Source: Neobacillus nitrireducens (lineage in GTDB: Bacteria; Bacillota; Bacilli; Bacillales; Cytobacillaceae). Taken from it: a DNA stretch of 64,000 nucleotides. The notes beneath the pieces were generated by a model. It did no database searches. It was given only the letters and a program-made list of their open reading frames with translations, and was not told the DNA's origin. This document shows positions 45,521 to 55,126 of this stretch, one piece after another. Position 1 is the stretch's first letter, and each line of letters starts with the position of its first letter. Made by a program: the position numbers and the translations under genes. Location: the NCBI RefSeq assembly GCF_030915405.1, contig NZ_CP133262.1:3922501-3986500 (forward strand), in the 5' to 3' direction.

Positions 45521-45644
45521 AATTAAACAAAGTGAACATTAATTATACGAAAGTTAGCACTAATTTTACAAAACTGAGCTCTTATTTTACAAAACACACC
45601 GATAATTATACGAAATTTTGATTAATTCAACAAAAATTGTAAAA
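45521..45644. repeat. Intergenic 21-bp period array 3 (core AATTWTACRAAA)
   Basis: Cores begin at 45521 (AATTAAAC), 45541 (AATTATAC), 45562 (AATTTTAC), 45583 (TATTTTAC), 45604 (AATTATAC) and 45624 (AATTCAAC). Intervals are 20, 21, 21, 21 and 20 nt. The period matches arrays 1 and 2, but the core is different. It lies upstream of the TPR gene. Confidence 0.85.
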
Positions 45645-45764
45645 ATATTACCAGTCCTCCAAATCTACCTAACTCAAGGTAAATCTCTCCCTTACTATCC
45701 CTTCTCGAATAACTCCCAATTGTGGTATACTACATTAGTTATGTTAAAAATTGTGGAGGGCTTC

Positions 45765-47258
45765 ATGGGTAAAGACGCGAAAGCAAGACTGCATATGGGA
45801 AAATTACTTACATTTGTTCCTACGGGGGAATATTATTTCACGAAGGGTTTAAAGGCATTCCATCGACGTGATTTTATCAAAGCAAAAAAATATCTTGGGC
45901 GAGCGATGCAGCTTGAGCCGGGTGAACCGATGATTATATGCCAGTTGGCGATTGTGTCAACAGAACTTGGCGAGTTTGAAAATTCCAACCGGCTCTTGCA
46001 CCTCATCCTTGAAGAACTAGATCAAGAAATGGTGGAATGCCATTACTTTTTGGCGAATAATTATGCCCATATGGGATTTTTTAAAGATGCTTATCACCAC
46101 GCCAAGCTGTATTTACAGCTGGATCCGGATGGTGATTTCAGCGAAGATACAGAGGATTTGCTTGATGTGCTAACATTTGAGGCTGAAGATCTGGAGGATG
46201 ACCTCTATCAGCAGGATGACTTAATCGTCAAACAAGAACAAGCGCGTGACCTGCTTGAGTCAGGATACTTTCCGAAAGCAATCGAACTTCTCAAAGATGT
46301 TGTGAAAGATTATCCGGAGTACTGGTCGGCGTACAATAACTTGGCACTCGCTTATTTTTATTTAGGAAAAACGGAAAAGGCTGAATCGATTTTAGACGAT
46401 GTATTGGAGCGAAATCCCGGAAATCTTCATGCCTTATGTAATCGGCTGGTATTTGCCCATTATCAGGGTCAAGCAAAGAATGTTGCCGGGTTAACAGAAA
46501 TATTGAAGAAAATCCAGCCGCTTCTCAGTGAGCAGAAATTTAAGATTGGTGCCTCATTTGCTTTAGTGGGAGAATATGAACTCGCCTATTTATGGCTGAA
46601 AAAATTATATAAACATGGTTTTGATGGGGACGGTCCATTTTACTATTGGCTTTCACATTCGGCCTATTTCACAGGCAATGAAAACTTTGCAAGAAGTATT
46701 TGGAAAAAGGTGCTGGAGCTTAATCCGGACAAAGAAGGCTCGGAACCATGGAATAAAGAAGATGCACTGCCTACCGGTTTTGAAGACCTTTCAGGATCTA
46801 TTTTTCAAAAACTAGACAGTGACTATGTGGAAGAGCGCCTATTCGCCCTGTTCTTAACAACCGTTTCAAGTAAAAAGGAAGAAATCATGACTTCCAAGCG
46901 GCTGTTTCAAAATCAAAAATTTACGTCTTTAGAAAAGGAATATATTTCACTTATTCGGTCGGGTAAACCATCAAAGACTGCTGAAGCACAGGAAATTGCC
47001 GAGCTTTTTTATGAGAATTATCAACCGATTGGAACGGTAGAGGCCGGTTTATACCTCATGTGGTTTTCCGTATATGTCGAGGTTTCGAAAGACAAACTAC
47101 AATTGAAAAATAAACATGCCTGGGCTGGAGCGGTCGAGTATATGTGGCATAAGCTGCGCAGTGAAAAAGTTTCCCAGCAGGAGATTGCCGATCGATACGG
47201 TATTTCCTCAGCGACCATTGGTAAGTATGTAAAAATAGTGAATAACTATTTAAATTAA
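45765..47258 (+). CDS. Tetratricopeptide-repeat protein (YvcD-like) with C-terminal HTH
   Basis: 497 residues from ATG 45765 (GTGGAGGG upstream); an open extension to 45618 has no ribosome site and runs into array 3. TPR-like helical pairs cover about 20-350 (e.g. GLKAFHRRDFIKAKKYLGRA, SGYFPKAIELLKDVVKDYPE, YNNLALAYFYLGKTEKAESI). The last 35 residues (VSQQEIADRYGISSATIGKY) form a helix-turn-helix. A TGGTATACT extended -10 lies at 45723-45731. Position between hisI and trxB equals B. subtilis yvcD. Cytoplasmic; function unknown. Confidence 0.82.
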   Translation: MGKDAKARLHMGKLLTFVPTGEYYFTKGLKAFHRRDFIKAKKYLGRAMQLEPGEPMIICQLAIVSTELGEFENSNRLLHLILEELDQEMVECHYFLANNYAHMGFFKDAYHHAKLYLQLDPDGDFSEDTEDLLDVLTFEAEDLEDDLYQQDDLIVKQEQARDLLESGYFPKAIELLKDVVKDYPEYWSAYNNLALAYFYLGKTEKAESILDDVLERNPGNLHALCNRLVFAHYQGQAKNVAGLTEILKKIQPLLSEQKFKIGASFALVGEYELAYLWLKKLYKHGFDGDGPFYYWLSHSAYFTGNENFARSIWKKVLELNPDKEGSEPWNKEDALPTGFEDLSGSIFQKLDSDYVEERLFALFLTTVSSKKEEIMTSKRLFQNQKFTSLEKEYISLIRSGKPSKTAEAQEIAELFYENYQPIGTVEAGLYLMWFSVYVEVSKDKLQLKNKHAWAGAVEYMWHKLRSEKVSQQEIADRYGISSATIGKYVKIVNNYLN

Positions 47259-47289
47259 GCATATTGGTGGACGATAAAACGATTGTTAT

Positions 47290-47332
47290 ATACGATTAAG
47301 TAAGGGAACAATATACTTAATCGTATTTTTAA
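47290..47332 (+). terminator. Terminator after the TPR gene
   Basis: ATACGATTAAGTA / TACTTAATCGTAT perfect 13-bp stem, then TTTTAATTTT. Confidence 0.9.
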
Positions 47333-47340
47333 TTTTATGG

Positions 47341-47462
47341 CTAGCTGCAGCGCCTAGGGGCTCGAGGTCATAAGCCAATCCGTCGAGAAGGTTAAAGAAC
47401 AACCTTCCCGCCGGCTCGTCTTATGCTTGTCGCCCCTGCCCAAGGCGCTTCCGCTTTTCTAA
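47341..47462. repeat. 122-nt structured repeat, copy 2, abutting trxB ribosome site
   Basis: Same length and layout as copy 1 at 28573-28694, about 75-80 percent identical by eye. End pairing is AGCGCC/GGCGCT here against GGCGCC/GGCGCC in copy 1, a compensatory change that supports RNA structure. It is followed directly by TTAAGGAGTG, the trxB ribosome site. Confidence 0.85.
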
Positions 47463-47473
47463 TTAAGGAGTGA

Positions 47474-48436
<963 letters not shown>

Positions 48437-48555
48437 AAAAAAGCGATGTTTACAAAAACGTAACTATGTTTTAATTCTTCTGTAACAAAAGCGCAATATT
48501 TTTAGGGTATGATAAGAGCAGTAATTGACCCCCTTTAAAAATATATTCCTTTCAT

Positions 48556-48585
48556 GCACAGGCCCGTAGCCTGTGCTATTTTTTT
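48556..48585 (+). terminator. Terminator after trxB
   Basis: GCACAGGC / GCCTGTGC 8-bp stem then TATTTTTTT. A weaker AGGCTG/CAGCCT hairpin with a T run follows at 48586-48616. Confidence 0.85.
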
Positions 48586-48678
48586 AGGCTGGTCAGCCTG
48601 TCCGTGTTTTTTTAAAAAAGTATGTTAGGAATGGTAATAAACTTAATAATAATTAACCGAAATATCAACTTTGTTTCA

Positions 48679-48823
48679 TTGTGACTGTATCCTAAAAATA
48701 GTATAATAATAAGAATGAATTTAAAGTTATAGTAGGATATTTAGCATTACCGCTCCTAAGGTCGAATGCGACTCTTTATCAAGAACCCCGTGAACGGCTA
48801 AATAGCGTATGCTTTATAAAGAG
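48679..48823 (+). promoter_or_regulatory. Promoter and structured leader of the nudix-rapZ-yvcK-whiA operon
   Basis: -35 TTGTGA (48679-48684), 17-nt spacer, -10 TATAAT (48702-48707), then a leader of about 120 nt. CTCTTTAT at 48772-48779 is complementary to ATAAAGAG at 48816-48823, which overlaps the ribosome site (AAAGAGGGTG). The leader can therefore hide the site in a long-range hairpin. Confidence 0.6.
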
Positions 48824-48833
48824 GGTGAATGTT

Positions 48834-49292
48834 GTGCAGCGTGTCACCAATTGTGTATTGATCAGAGACGAAAAAATATTGTTGCTGCAAAAACCGCGAC
48901 GCGGCTGGTGGGTAGCTCCCGGTGGAAAAATGGAGCCGGGCGAATCGGTTCGAGACTCTTGCATCAGGGAATACCGCGAAGAAACGGGAATCTATTTAAA
49001 AAATCCGCAGCTAAAAGGGATTTTCACAATGATTATGAAGGAAAACGACCAACTTGTTTCCGAGTGGATGATGTTTTCATTTGTAGCAACGGATTCAGAT
49101 GGTATCGATTTAGACGAATCCGAAGAAGGTAAGCTAGAATGGCAAATGATTGACCAATTAAAAAATTTGCCAATGGCTGCCGGCGATTATCATATTCTTG
49201 ATTACATGATTCACGGAAAAGGAATCATTTACGGTACTTTTACTTATACAAAAGACTTTCAACTAATCAGTTATCGATTAGATCCAAGCTAA
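48834..49292 (+). CDS. yvcI: Nudix hydrolase (YvcI-like)
   Basis: 152 residues from GTG 48834 (AGAGGGTG 6 nt upstream; an in-frame GTG at 48825 lies inside that site). The Nudix box is complete: GGKMEPGESVRD followed by REYREETGI, with all conserved Gly and Glu residues. It resembles 8-oxo-dGTP diphosphatases of the MutT type; the real substrate is unknown. First gene of the yvcI-rapZ-yvcK-whiA-crh cluster. Confidence 0.92.
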   Translation: MQRVTNCVLIRDEKILLLQKPRRGWWVAPGGKMEPGESVRDSCIREYREETGIYLKNPQLKGIFTMIMKENDQLVSEWMMFSFVATDSDGIDLDESEEGKLEWQMIDQLKNLPMAAGDYHILDYMIHGKGIIYGTFTYTKDFQLISYRLDPS

Positions 49293-49311
49293 CTTATAGG
49301 AGGAATTATTA

Positions 49312-50205
49312 ATGAGTACCGGTGCTGCAAGTGACATCCAAATGGTCATTATTACGGGAATGTCTGGTGCGGGAAAAACTGTGGCCATTCAGAGTTTTGA
49401 AGATTTAGGATTCTTCTGTGTTGATAATTTACCTCCAACACTCCTTCCAAAATTCCTTGAACTTATGAAGGAGTCCGGGAATAAGATGAATAAAGTTGCC
49501 CTTGTGATGGACCTGCGTGGAAGAGAATTCTTTGAACATTTATTTAAAGGATTAGATGAACTGGCCGAAACCTCATGGGTAACTCCGCAGATATTATTTC
49601 TAGATGCAGATGATGCGACATTAGTGCGCAGATATAAAGAGACTCGGAGGTCGCATCCATTAGCACCAACAGGACTGCCGCTTGAAGGAATTACACTTGA
49701 ACGCGAGCTCCTGGAAGAATTAAAAGGCAGGGCACAATTAATTTACAACACTTCCCAGATGAAACCACGGGAACTTCGTGAGAAAATATTAACGGAATTT
49801 ACGGCGAATAAACAATCAATCTTCACAGTCAATGTCATGTCATTTGGCTTTAAGTATGGAATTCCTATTGATGCGGATCTAGTGTTTGATGTGCGTTTCT
49901 TGCCGAATCCTCATTATATCGAGCATATGAGACCGAAAACAGGACTCGATGAGGATGTTTCTAGTTATGTATTAAAATGGAATGAAACGCATAAGTTTTT
50001 GGAAAAGGTAACGGACCTGCTTTCCTTCATGCTTCCGCATTATAAAAGAGAAGGCAAGGCACAGTTAGTGATTGCGATTGGCTGTACAGGCGGCCAGCAT
50101 CGTTCGGTTACATTAGCTGAATATCTAGGTAAATTTTTCCAAAGCGATTATAAGACATGTATTTCTCATCGTGACATTGAGAGGAGAAAGGAAAAAACAA
50201 CATGA
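49312..50205 (+). CDS. rapZ: RapZ/YvcJ nucleotide-binding protein
   Basis: 297 residues. The P-loop is GMSGAGKT at 16-23, with a second motif [12 protein letters not shown] and the C-terminal [15 protein letters not shown] of the RapZ C-domain. In E. coli RapZ senses glucosamine-6-phosphate and directs small-RNA decay; in Bacillus YvcJ binds GTP and affects competence. AGGAGGAAT precedes the ATG. It overlaps yvcK by 4 nt. Confidence 0.94.
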   Translation: MSTGAASDIQMVIITGMSGAGKTVAIQSFEDLGFFCVDNLPPTLLPKFLELMKESGNKMNKVALVMDLRGREFFEHLFKGLDELAETSWVTPQILFLDADDATLVRRYKETRRSHPLAPTGLPLEGITLERELLEELKGRAQLIYNTSQMKPRELREKILTEFTANKQSIFTVNVMSFGFKYGIPIDADLVFDVRFLPNPHYIEHMRPKTGLDEDVSSYVLKWNETHKFLEKVTDLLSFMLPHYKREGKAQLVIAIGCTGGQHRSVTLAEYLGKFFQSDYKTCISHRDIERRKEKTT

Positions 50206-51185
50206 GCATTTACGGACAGCCTCGAATTGTCGTCATTGGCGGGGGAACAGGGTTACCGGTTTTATTGCGTGGATTAAAACAGTATCCTGTGGATATTACC
50301 GCCATTGTGACAGTCGCGGATGACGGCGGCAGCTCTGGGCGCTTGCGTGAGGATCTTCATATCCCTCCTCCTGGAGACATTCGCAATGTGTTAGCATCCT
50401 TATCGGATGTAGAGCCGCTCGTTGAAGAAATGTTTCAACATCGCTTTAAAACGTCCAATGAACTTTCCGGACACTCGCTTGGAAATTTAATCTTAGCAGC
50501 AATGACTTCCATTACGGGAAATTTTGTCCATGCGATTCAGGAAATGAGCAAGATCTTAAATGTTCACGGGAAGGTCCTGCCTGCTGCCAATCAGAGTGTT
50601 GTTCTTCATGCTGAAATGGAGGACGGGACGATTGTCTCAGGTGAATCAAAAATTCCCTACTCTGGAAAAAGGATTAAAAAGGTGTTTATGACACCGGAAA
50701 ATATTCGTCCGATACCAGAAACCCTTCAAGCAATCCGTCAGGCTGATTTGATCATCATTGGGCCAGGAAGCCTATATACAAGTATTCTTCCAAATTTGCT
50801 TGTCCCGAAAATTGGAGATGAGCTATGCCGGTCACAAGCAAAGAAAGTATATATTTGTAATTTGATGACCCAAGCTGGGGAAACTCATGGCTTTACCGCA
50901 AGTGACCATGTGAAGGCCCTATATGATCATATGAGCTGTGCATTTATTAATACGATTCTTGTAAATAATGAAGAGATTCCACAGGATATTCAGCTCCGCT
51001 ATAATGAAGAGCTGGCTGACCCTGTTCTATATGACCTTCCGCGCCTGTTTGAATTAGGGCTTGAGGTAGTTCATGCGGATATCGCTTACCAGGAAAATGG
51101 GGCACTAAGACATGATCCGAAAAAGGTCGCAAAAATTTTATATAATTTGCTTTTAATTGAAACCAAAAAGCGTTATGAAACGTAA
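50202..51185 (+). CDS. yvcK: YvcK/MgfK gluconeogenesis factor
   Basis: 327-residue CofD-like protein: [46 protein letters not shown] (in parts), [11 protein letters not shown] and [19 protein letters not shown]. It binds UDP-sugars and is needed for growth on gluconeogenic carbon sources and for cell shape through PBP1 placement. It is translationally coupled to rapZ. Confidence 0.95.
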   Translation: MSIYGQPRIVVIGGGTGLPVLLRGLKQYPVDITAIVTVADDGGSSGRLREDLHIPPPGDIRNVLASLSDVEPLVEEMFQHRFKTSNELSGHSLGNLILAAMTSITGNFVHAIQEMSKILNVHGKVLPAANQSVVLHAEMEDGTIVSGESKIPYSGKRIKKVFMTPENIRPIPETLQAIRQADLIIIGPGSLYTSILPNLLVPKIGDELCRSQAKKVYICNLMTQAGETHGFTASDHVKALYDHMSCAFINTILVNNEEIPQDIQLRYNEELADPVLYDLPRLFELGLEVVHADIAYQENGALRHDPKKVAKILYNLLLIETKKRYET

Positions 51186-51233
51186 ATATAGTACTTACTA
51201 AAAAAGTACGAGTTTGTAAAAGGGGGTGAAGGG

Positions 51234-52181
51234 ATGTCTTTCGCTTCGGAAACGAAAAAAGAATTAACCAACTTGGAAGTAAAAACCTGCTGCATTCAGG
51301 CAGAACTATCAGCTTTAATCCGGATGAATGGTTCCCTTTCATTCTCAAGTCGTAAGTTAGTTGTTGATATTCAAACTGAAAATGCCGCGATCGCTCGAAG
51401 GATTTATACATTATTAAAAAAGAGTTACGATGTCCAAGTCGAGCTGCTTGTTCGGAAAAAGATGCGTCTGAAAAAGAACAACGTCTATATTGTCCGATTA
51501 TCACAGCGGGCACGGGAAATTCTCGAGGATACAAAAATTATTGGTGAGGGTTTTACGATTATCCATAATATAGCACCGGAACTCATTAAGAAGAAATGTT
51601 GTAAGCGTTCTTATCTCCGCGGTGCATTTCTAGCCGGCGGTTCCGTCAATAATCCGGAAACATCTTCTTATCATTTAGAAATTGCTTCGCTTTATAAAGA
51701 ACATAATGATTCTTTATGCGAATTAATGAATACATTTGAACTAAATAGCAAAACACTTGAGCGTAAAAAAGGATATATTACCTATCTCAAAGAAGCGGAG
51801 AAAATCACCGAGTATTTAAATATTATTGGAGCGCATAACGCCCTGCTTCGCTTTGAAGATGTACGAATTGTCCGAGATATGCGGAATTCTGTTAATCGTC
51901 TGGTAAACTGTGAAACCGCCAATCTTAATAAAACAATCGGTGCTTCGATTAGGCAAGTTGAAAATATCCGTTACATCAATGCTACGGTCGGGCTGCAAAT
52001 TTTACCGGAAAAATTGAGGGAAATTGCAGAACTCCGCTTGAATTATACAGATGTTACCCTGAAGGAATTGGGGGAAATGGTTTCCGGTGGTACCATCAGC
52101 AAATCCGGGATTAATCATCGGCTGCGTAAAATTGATGCGATTGCTGAGAAATTGCGCTCGGGGGATGTCATTACTCGGTAG
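51234..52181 (+). CDS. whiA: Sporulation transcription regulator WhiA
   Basis: 315 residues. The N-terminal LAGLIDADG-like domain begins [19 protein letters not shown] and includes [14 protein letters not shown]. The C-terminal HTH has [20 protein letters not shown] and [17 protein letters not shown]. In Bacillus WhiA binds the nucleoid and affects cell division. An AAGGGGGTGAAGG site lies before the ATG, 48 nt after yvcK. Confidence 0.95.
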   Translation: MSFASETKKELTNLEVKTCCIQAELSALIRMNGSLSFSSRKLVVDIQTENAAIARRIYTLLKKSYDVQVELLVRKKMRLKKNNVYIVRLSQRAREILEDTKIIGEGFTIIHNIAPELIKKKCCKRSYLRGAFLAGGSVNNPETSSYHLEIASLYKEHNDSLCELMNTFELNSKTLERKKGYITYLKEAEKITEYLNIIGAHNALLRFEDVRIVRDMRNSVNRLVNCETANLNKTIGASIRQVENIRYINATVGLQILPEKLREIAELRLNYTDVTLKELGEMVSGGTISKSGINHRLRKIDAIAEKLRSGDVITR

Positions 52182-52325
52182 TAGCGAATGCTAAGGTGCA
52201 ATAACCCTTTTAAAGGATCACATGTGAAAGAGATAACATGTATCGAATGAAGAGTGACCCTTAGATCATAATATGAACAAAGATCCAAGAAAAATAGAGT
52301 AAAAACCATGAGGAGGAATTGTGTA

Positions 52326-52583
52326 ATGTTAGTGAAACAAGTGGAAGTAAAATTAAAAACGGGTCTTCAAGCACGACCGGCAGCTCTTTTTGTTCAGGAA
52401 GCCAACCGGTTTTCTGCAGATATTTTCCTGGAAAAGGACGGCAAGAAAGTAAATGCAAAAAGCATTATGGGCTTAATGAGCCTTGCCGTTGGCTCGGGTG
52501 TCATGATTGATATCGTCGCTGATGGCGATGATGAAGCATCTGCGATTGAAGCGTTAGCAGATTTTATCCAAAAAGAACATTAA
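52326..52583 (+). CDS. crh: HPr-like catabolite repression protein Crh
   Basis: 85 residues from ATG 52326 (GAGGAGG upstream), the standard Crh length. The HPr fold is kept, but residue 15 is Gln in TGLQARPAA instead of the PTS His, so it cannot act in sugar transport. Ser46 in AKSIMGLMSLAV is present and is the HprK target. Ser-P Crh is a CcpA co-repressor. HprK is encoded in this window at 28711. Confidence 0.96.
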   Translation: MLVKQVEVKLKTGLQARPAALFVQEANRFSADIFLEKDGKKVNAKSIMGLMSLAVGSGVMIDIVADGDDEASAIEALADFIQKEH

Positions 52584-52595
52584 TGAGAAAAGAGG

Positions 52596-52622
52596 GCCGG
52601 AACCAATTGGAACCGGCTTTTT
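52596..52622 (+). terminator. Terminator after crh
   Basis: GCCGG / CCGGC stem with an inner CCAATTGG palindrome, then TTTTT. Confidence 0.75.
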
Positions 52623-52627
52623 GGGTT

Positions 52628-52661
52628 ACAAAAAAAGCAATCGGTTAAATGCCGATTGCTT
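52628..52661 (-). terminator. Terminator of clpP
   Basis: On the minus strand AAGCAATCGG / CCGATTGCTT, 10-bp stem, followed by TTTTTTT. Confidence 0.88.
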
Positions 52662-52677
52662 CTGCTTTTATTATTTA

Positions 52678-53289
52678 TTATTTATTTTTATTCTTCTCGT
52701 CTTCGATTAGATTACGAGTGATAATGTGGTCAATTAGACCGTATTCTTTTGCACGTTCTGCAGTCATGAAGTTGTCGCGGTCTGTATCTTTACCGATGAC
52801 TTCAAGCGACTGTCCAGTACGCTCTGCTAAAATACCATTTAATTTTTCACGAAGGAAAAGGATCCGTTTTGCAGCAATCTCGATTTCAGTTGCTTGCCCT
52901 TGAGCACCACCTAGTGGTTGGTGAATCATGACCTCAGCATTTGGAAGCGCATAACGCTTGCCTTTTTCACCCGCAGCAAGTAAGAATGCACCCATGGATG
53001 CTGCCATACCGATACAGATGGTTTGGACCTTTGGTTTGATGAATTGCATCGTATCATAAATCGCCATACCTGCAGTGATACTGCCGCCTGGGCTGTTGAT
53101 ATAGAGCGAAATATCTTTTTCAGGGTTATCCGCTTCTAGGAATAATAATTGTGCGACAATGCTGTTAGCCACATGGTCATCGATCGCACTGCCAAGCATA
53201 ATAATCCGGTCTTTTAAAAGACGGGAATAGATGTCATAGGCACGCTCGCCCCGATTTGTTTGTTCAATAACTGTAGGGATTAAATTCAT
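52678..53289 (-). CDS. clpP: ATP-dependent Clp protease proteolytic subunit
   Basis: 203 residues from ATG 53289 (CAAAGGAGGAAG upstream); a longer open extension is non-coding leader. Catalytic Ser in [14 protein letters not shown] (about residue 98), His in MIHQPLGG (about 123) and Asp in the [10 protein letters not shown] region. [18 protein letters not shown] is the oxyanion-loop area. It forms the 14-mer protease working with ClpX and ClpC. Gene order with crh and tRNA-Arg is conserved in Bacillus. Confidence 0.97.
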   Translation of the reverse strand: MNLIPTVIEQTNRGERAYDIYSRLLKDRIIMLGSAIDDHVANSIVAQLLFLEADNPEKDISLYINSPGGSITAGMAIYDTMQFIKPKVQTICIGMAASMGAFLLAAGEKGKRYALPNAEVMIHQPLGGAQGQATEIEIAAKRILFLREKLNGILAERTGQSLEVIGKDTDRDNFMTAERAKEYGLIDHIITRNLIEDEKNKNK

Positions 53290-53335
53290 TTTTCTTCCTC
53301 CTTTGATTGTAAAGAATAAAGTATTATGTATAGTT

Positions 53336-53365
53336 ATCATACACTGATGGTCAATAAAGGTCAAA
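53336..53365 (-). promoter_or_regulatory. clpP promoter with CtsR operator
   Basis: Minus strand: -35 TTGACC (53364-53359), 17-nt spacer, -10 TATGAT (53341-53336). On the plus strand GGTCAATAAAGGTCAAA (53349-53365) matches the CtsR heptad direct repeat with one mismatch and overlaps the -35, so heat-shock repression by CtsR is expected. Confidence 0.85.
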
Positions 53366-53444
53366 CAATACCTCTCTAAAACTGTTCGACAACTTTCCAT
53401 CATTCAGCATAACCATTCTTGTCTTTTTTAAACCAATTCTTTAC

Positions 53445-53473
53445 TTGCAATATGAGGGAAACTGGCATATAAT
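53445..53473 (+). promoter_or_regulatory. Promoter of tRNA-Arg
   Basis: -35 TTGCAA, 17-nt spacer, -10 TATAAT; the tRNA begins 20 nt after the -10. Confidence 0.8.
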
Positions 53474-53493
53474 ATGTAAGTCGCAACAAATTA

Positions 53494-53565
53494 GCGCTCG
53501 TGGTGCAACGGATAGCACGCAAGCCTCCGAAGCTTGAAATGCAGGTTCGATTCCTGCCGAGCGCA
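53494..53565 (+). tRNA. tRNA-Arg (anticodon CCG)
   Basis: Complete cloverleaf: acceptor GCGCTCG/CGAGCGC with discriminator A, D-arm GTGC...GCAC, anticodon stem CAAGC/GCTTG with loop CTCCGAA (anticodon CCG, reads CGG), and T-arm GCAGG TTCGATT CCTGC. The CCA end is not encoded. It has its own promoter and terminator next to clpP, as in B. subtilis. Confidence 0.95.
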
Positions 53566-53575
53566 TCAGAAAAGT

Positions 53576-53611
53576 TATCACTACGTTTTTTTACGTAGTG
53601 ATATTTTTTTT
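53576..53611 (+). terminator. Terminator after tRNA-Arg
   Basis: TATCACTACGT / ACGTAGTGATA stem followed by TTTTTTTT. Confidence 0.92.
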
Positions 53612-53753
53612 GCACATTTTCAAAAAAATGATTGCCAGTGTATTGTTGTCGAAAAATTCGCAACTGAATAAAAAACATTATACAGGAATAATTATTTAAA
53701 GAATCATTGCTTTTTTAAAATATCGAAATATTAGGAAAAGTTGCTAAAAAACC

Positions 53754-53802
53754 TTGACACTTGATGGCAATTTTTTTAAAATTTCAATGCAGACTGCAGT
53801 CT
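53754..53802 (+). promoter_or_regulatory. Promoter and GACYRYAGTC operator of the MDR oxidoreductase gene
   Basis: -35 TTGACA (53754-53759), 17-nt spacer, -10 TAAAAT (53777-53782). The perfect palindrome AGACTGCAGTCT (53791-53802) lies over the expected transcription start, a repressor position. The same motif recurs at 55098, 55923, 55936 and 55949. Confidence 0.75.
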
Positions 53803-53905
53803 CCTATATTAAATTGATAAAAAAACAGAGGTAGTTTTGTGCAAAAAAAGAGCAGATCTATTTAATTGTACTACATTAAGAAAATAATCATAAAGGAGGG
53901 GTAAA

Positions 53906-54910
53906 ATGAAAGCGGTTGTATTAAGAGAATTAGGAGGTCCAAACCTGCTCAAATATGAGGAGGTAGAATTGCCTAAATTGGAATCGAATGAAGTATTGGT
54001 TCGTTTGAAATACGCGAGCCTTAATAGAAGGGATGTTTGGATTACTTTTGGAAAGTATCCCGGGTTAAAACTTCCCTCTATCTTAGGAGCAGATGGTACA
54101 GGGGAAGTGGTTGCCATTGGAGATAAGGTGGAAGGAGTTAAATTGGGCAGCCATGCAGTAATCAATCCGGCACTAAATTGGGGAGAGAATCCAGATTTCA
54201 ACGGGCCGAACTTTTCTATATTAGGGATGCCTACTGATGGAACGTATGCCCAATATGTTGCTGTCCCTTGTGAAAATGTATCTGAAAAACCCAACTACCT
54301 TTCCTGGGAGGAAGCTGCTGCTTTGCCCTTGGCAGGATTAACCGCCTATCGGGCATTATTTACCAGAGGGGGTCTAAAAAAGGGAGAAACCGTTCTAATT
54401 CCGGGAATCGGGAGCGGAGTAGCATTGTTTGCTCTTCAGATGGCTGTCGCAAAAGGGGCAAGGGTATTTGTAACATCCAGTAGTGGTGAAAAAATTGAAA
54501 AGGCCAAACAACTTGGCGCTTCGGGAGGAGTTAACTATCGCTCAGATCAATGGGTAAAAGAATTGAAAAAGGTGATGGGGGGTGCTGACTTGATTATTGA
54601 TGGAACAGGTGGAGAAAATTTCATCAACTTGATTAATCTAGCTAAGCCAGCAGGGCGAATTGTCAATTTCGGTGCAACAACAGGACCCGTTCCGCATTTG
54701 GTCCTCCCGAGGATATTCTTTAAGCATTTAGATATAAGAGGGACTACGATGGGCAACCCTCATGAATTTCAGCAAATGCTTCAATTATTTGACGAGCATC
54801 AATTACATCCTGTCATTGATCAATGCTTTCCGCTTTGTGAAGCAACACAAGCACAAAGGTATATGGAGAAAGGTCAACATTTCGGCAAGATTTTATTGGA
54901 GATTCCTTGA
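53906..54910 (+). CDS. Medium-chain dehydrogenase/reductase, zinc-free quinone oxidoreductase type
   Basis: 334 residues. The N-terminal GroES-like domain begins MKAVVLRELGGPNLLKYEEV; the Rossmann domain contains VLIPGIGSGVALFALQMAVAKGA. The place where structural-zinc cysteines occur in alcohol dehydrogenases (after NPALNWGENPDF) has none, so a zinc-independent quinone or enoyl reductase (YogA-like) is likely. AAAGGAGGGG precedes the ATG. Its promoter and operator match those of the thiolase operon, so it probably acts in the same pathway. Confidence 0.85.
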   Translation: MKAVVLRELGGPNLLKYEEVELPKLESNEVLVRLKYASLNRRDVWITFGKYPGLKLPSILGADGTGEVVAIGDKVEGVKLGSHAVINPALNWGENPDFNGPNFSILGMPTDGTYAQYVAVPCENVSEKPNYLSWEEAAALPLAGLTAYRALFTRGGLKKGETVLIPGIGSGVALFALQMAVAKGARVFVTSSSGEKIEKAKQLGASGGVNYRSDQWVKELKKVMGGADLIIDGTGGENFINLINLAKPAGRIVNFGATTGPVPHLVLPRIFFKHLDIRGTTMGNPHEFQQMLQLFDEHQLHPVIDQCFPLCEATQAQRYMEKGQHFGKILLEIP

Positions 54911-54989
54911 GGAAAGGAATAAATTCATTCATCCTAAGACTGTAACTGAATAAAGACAAAAAAATTATTTTAATAAAACATTAGATTTG

Positions 54990-55017
54990 GAAGCAGAAAA
55001 AACCTGCTTCTTTTTTT
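54990..55017 (+). terminator. Terminator after the oxidoreductase gene
   Basis: GAAGCAG / CTGCTTC stem, then TTTTTTT. Confidence 0.88.
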
Positions 55018-55097
55018 ATTTATTCCTCTTGTTTCTCCTACATGCAAAATCTAAAAAATCCAAAATTCAATTCAAATGTTCTGATAATACTATCGCA

Positions 55098-55107
55098 GAC
55101 CGTAGTC
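55098..55107. promoter_or_regulatory. Isolated GACYRYAGTC operator at the 3' side of the TetR gene
   Basis: GACCGTAGTC lies 20 nt downstream of the TetR stop codon. On the plus strand it follows a possible promoter (TTCAAT, 16 nt, TACTAT just before 55095), which would fire antisense into the regulator gene. Confidence 0.5.
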
Positions 55108-55126
55108 CCCTATGTATCCTTAAAAA

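Noticed and set aside
45618..45764. N-terminal extension of the TPR protein (49 residues)
   Set aside because: It lies upstream of the probable promoter and the GTGGAGGG site and overlaps the 21-bp array; the ATG at 45765 gives the natural start.
53290..53403. 38-residue N-terminal extension of ClpP
   Set aside because: It spans the promoter and CtsR operator; [10 protein letters not shown] at 53289 has the ribosome site and the family start.
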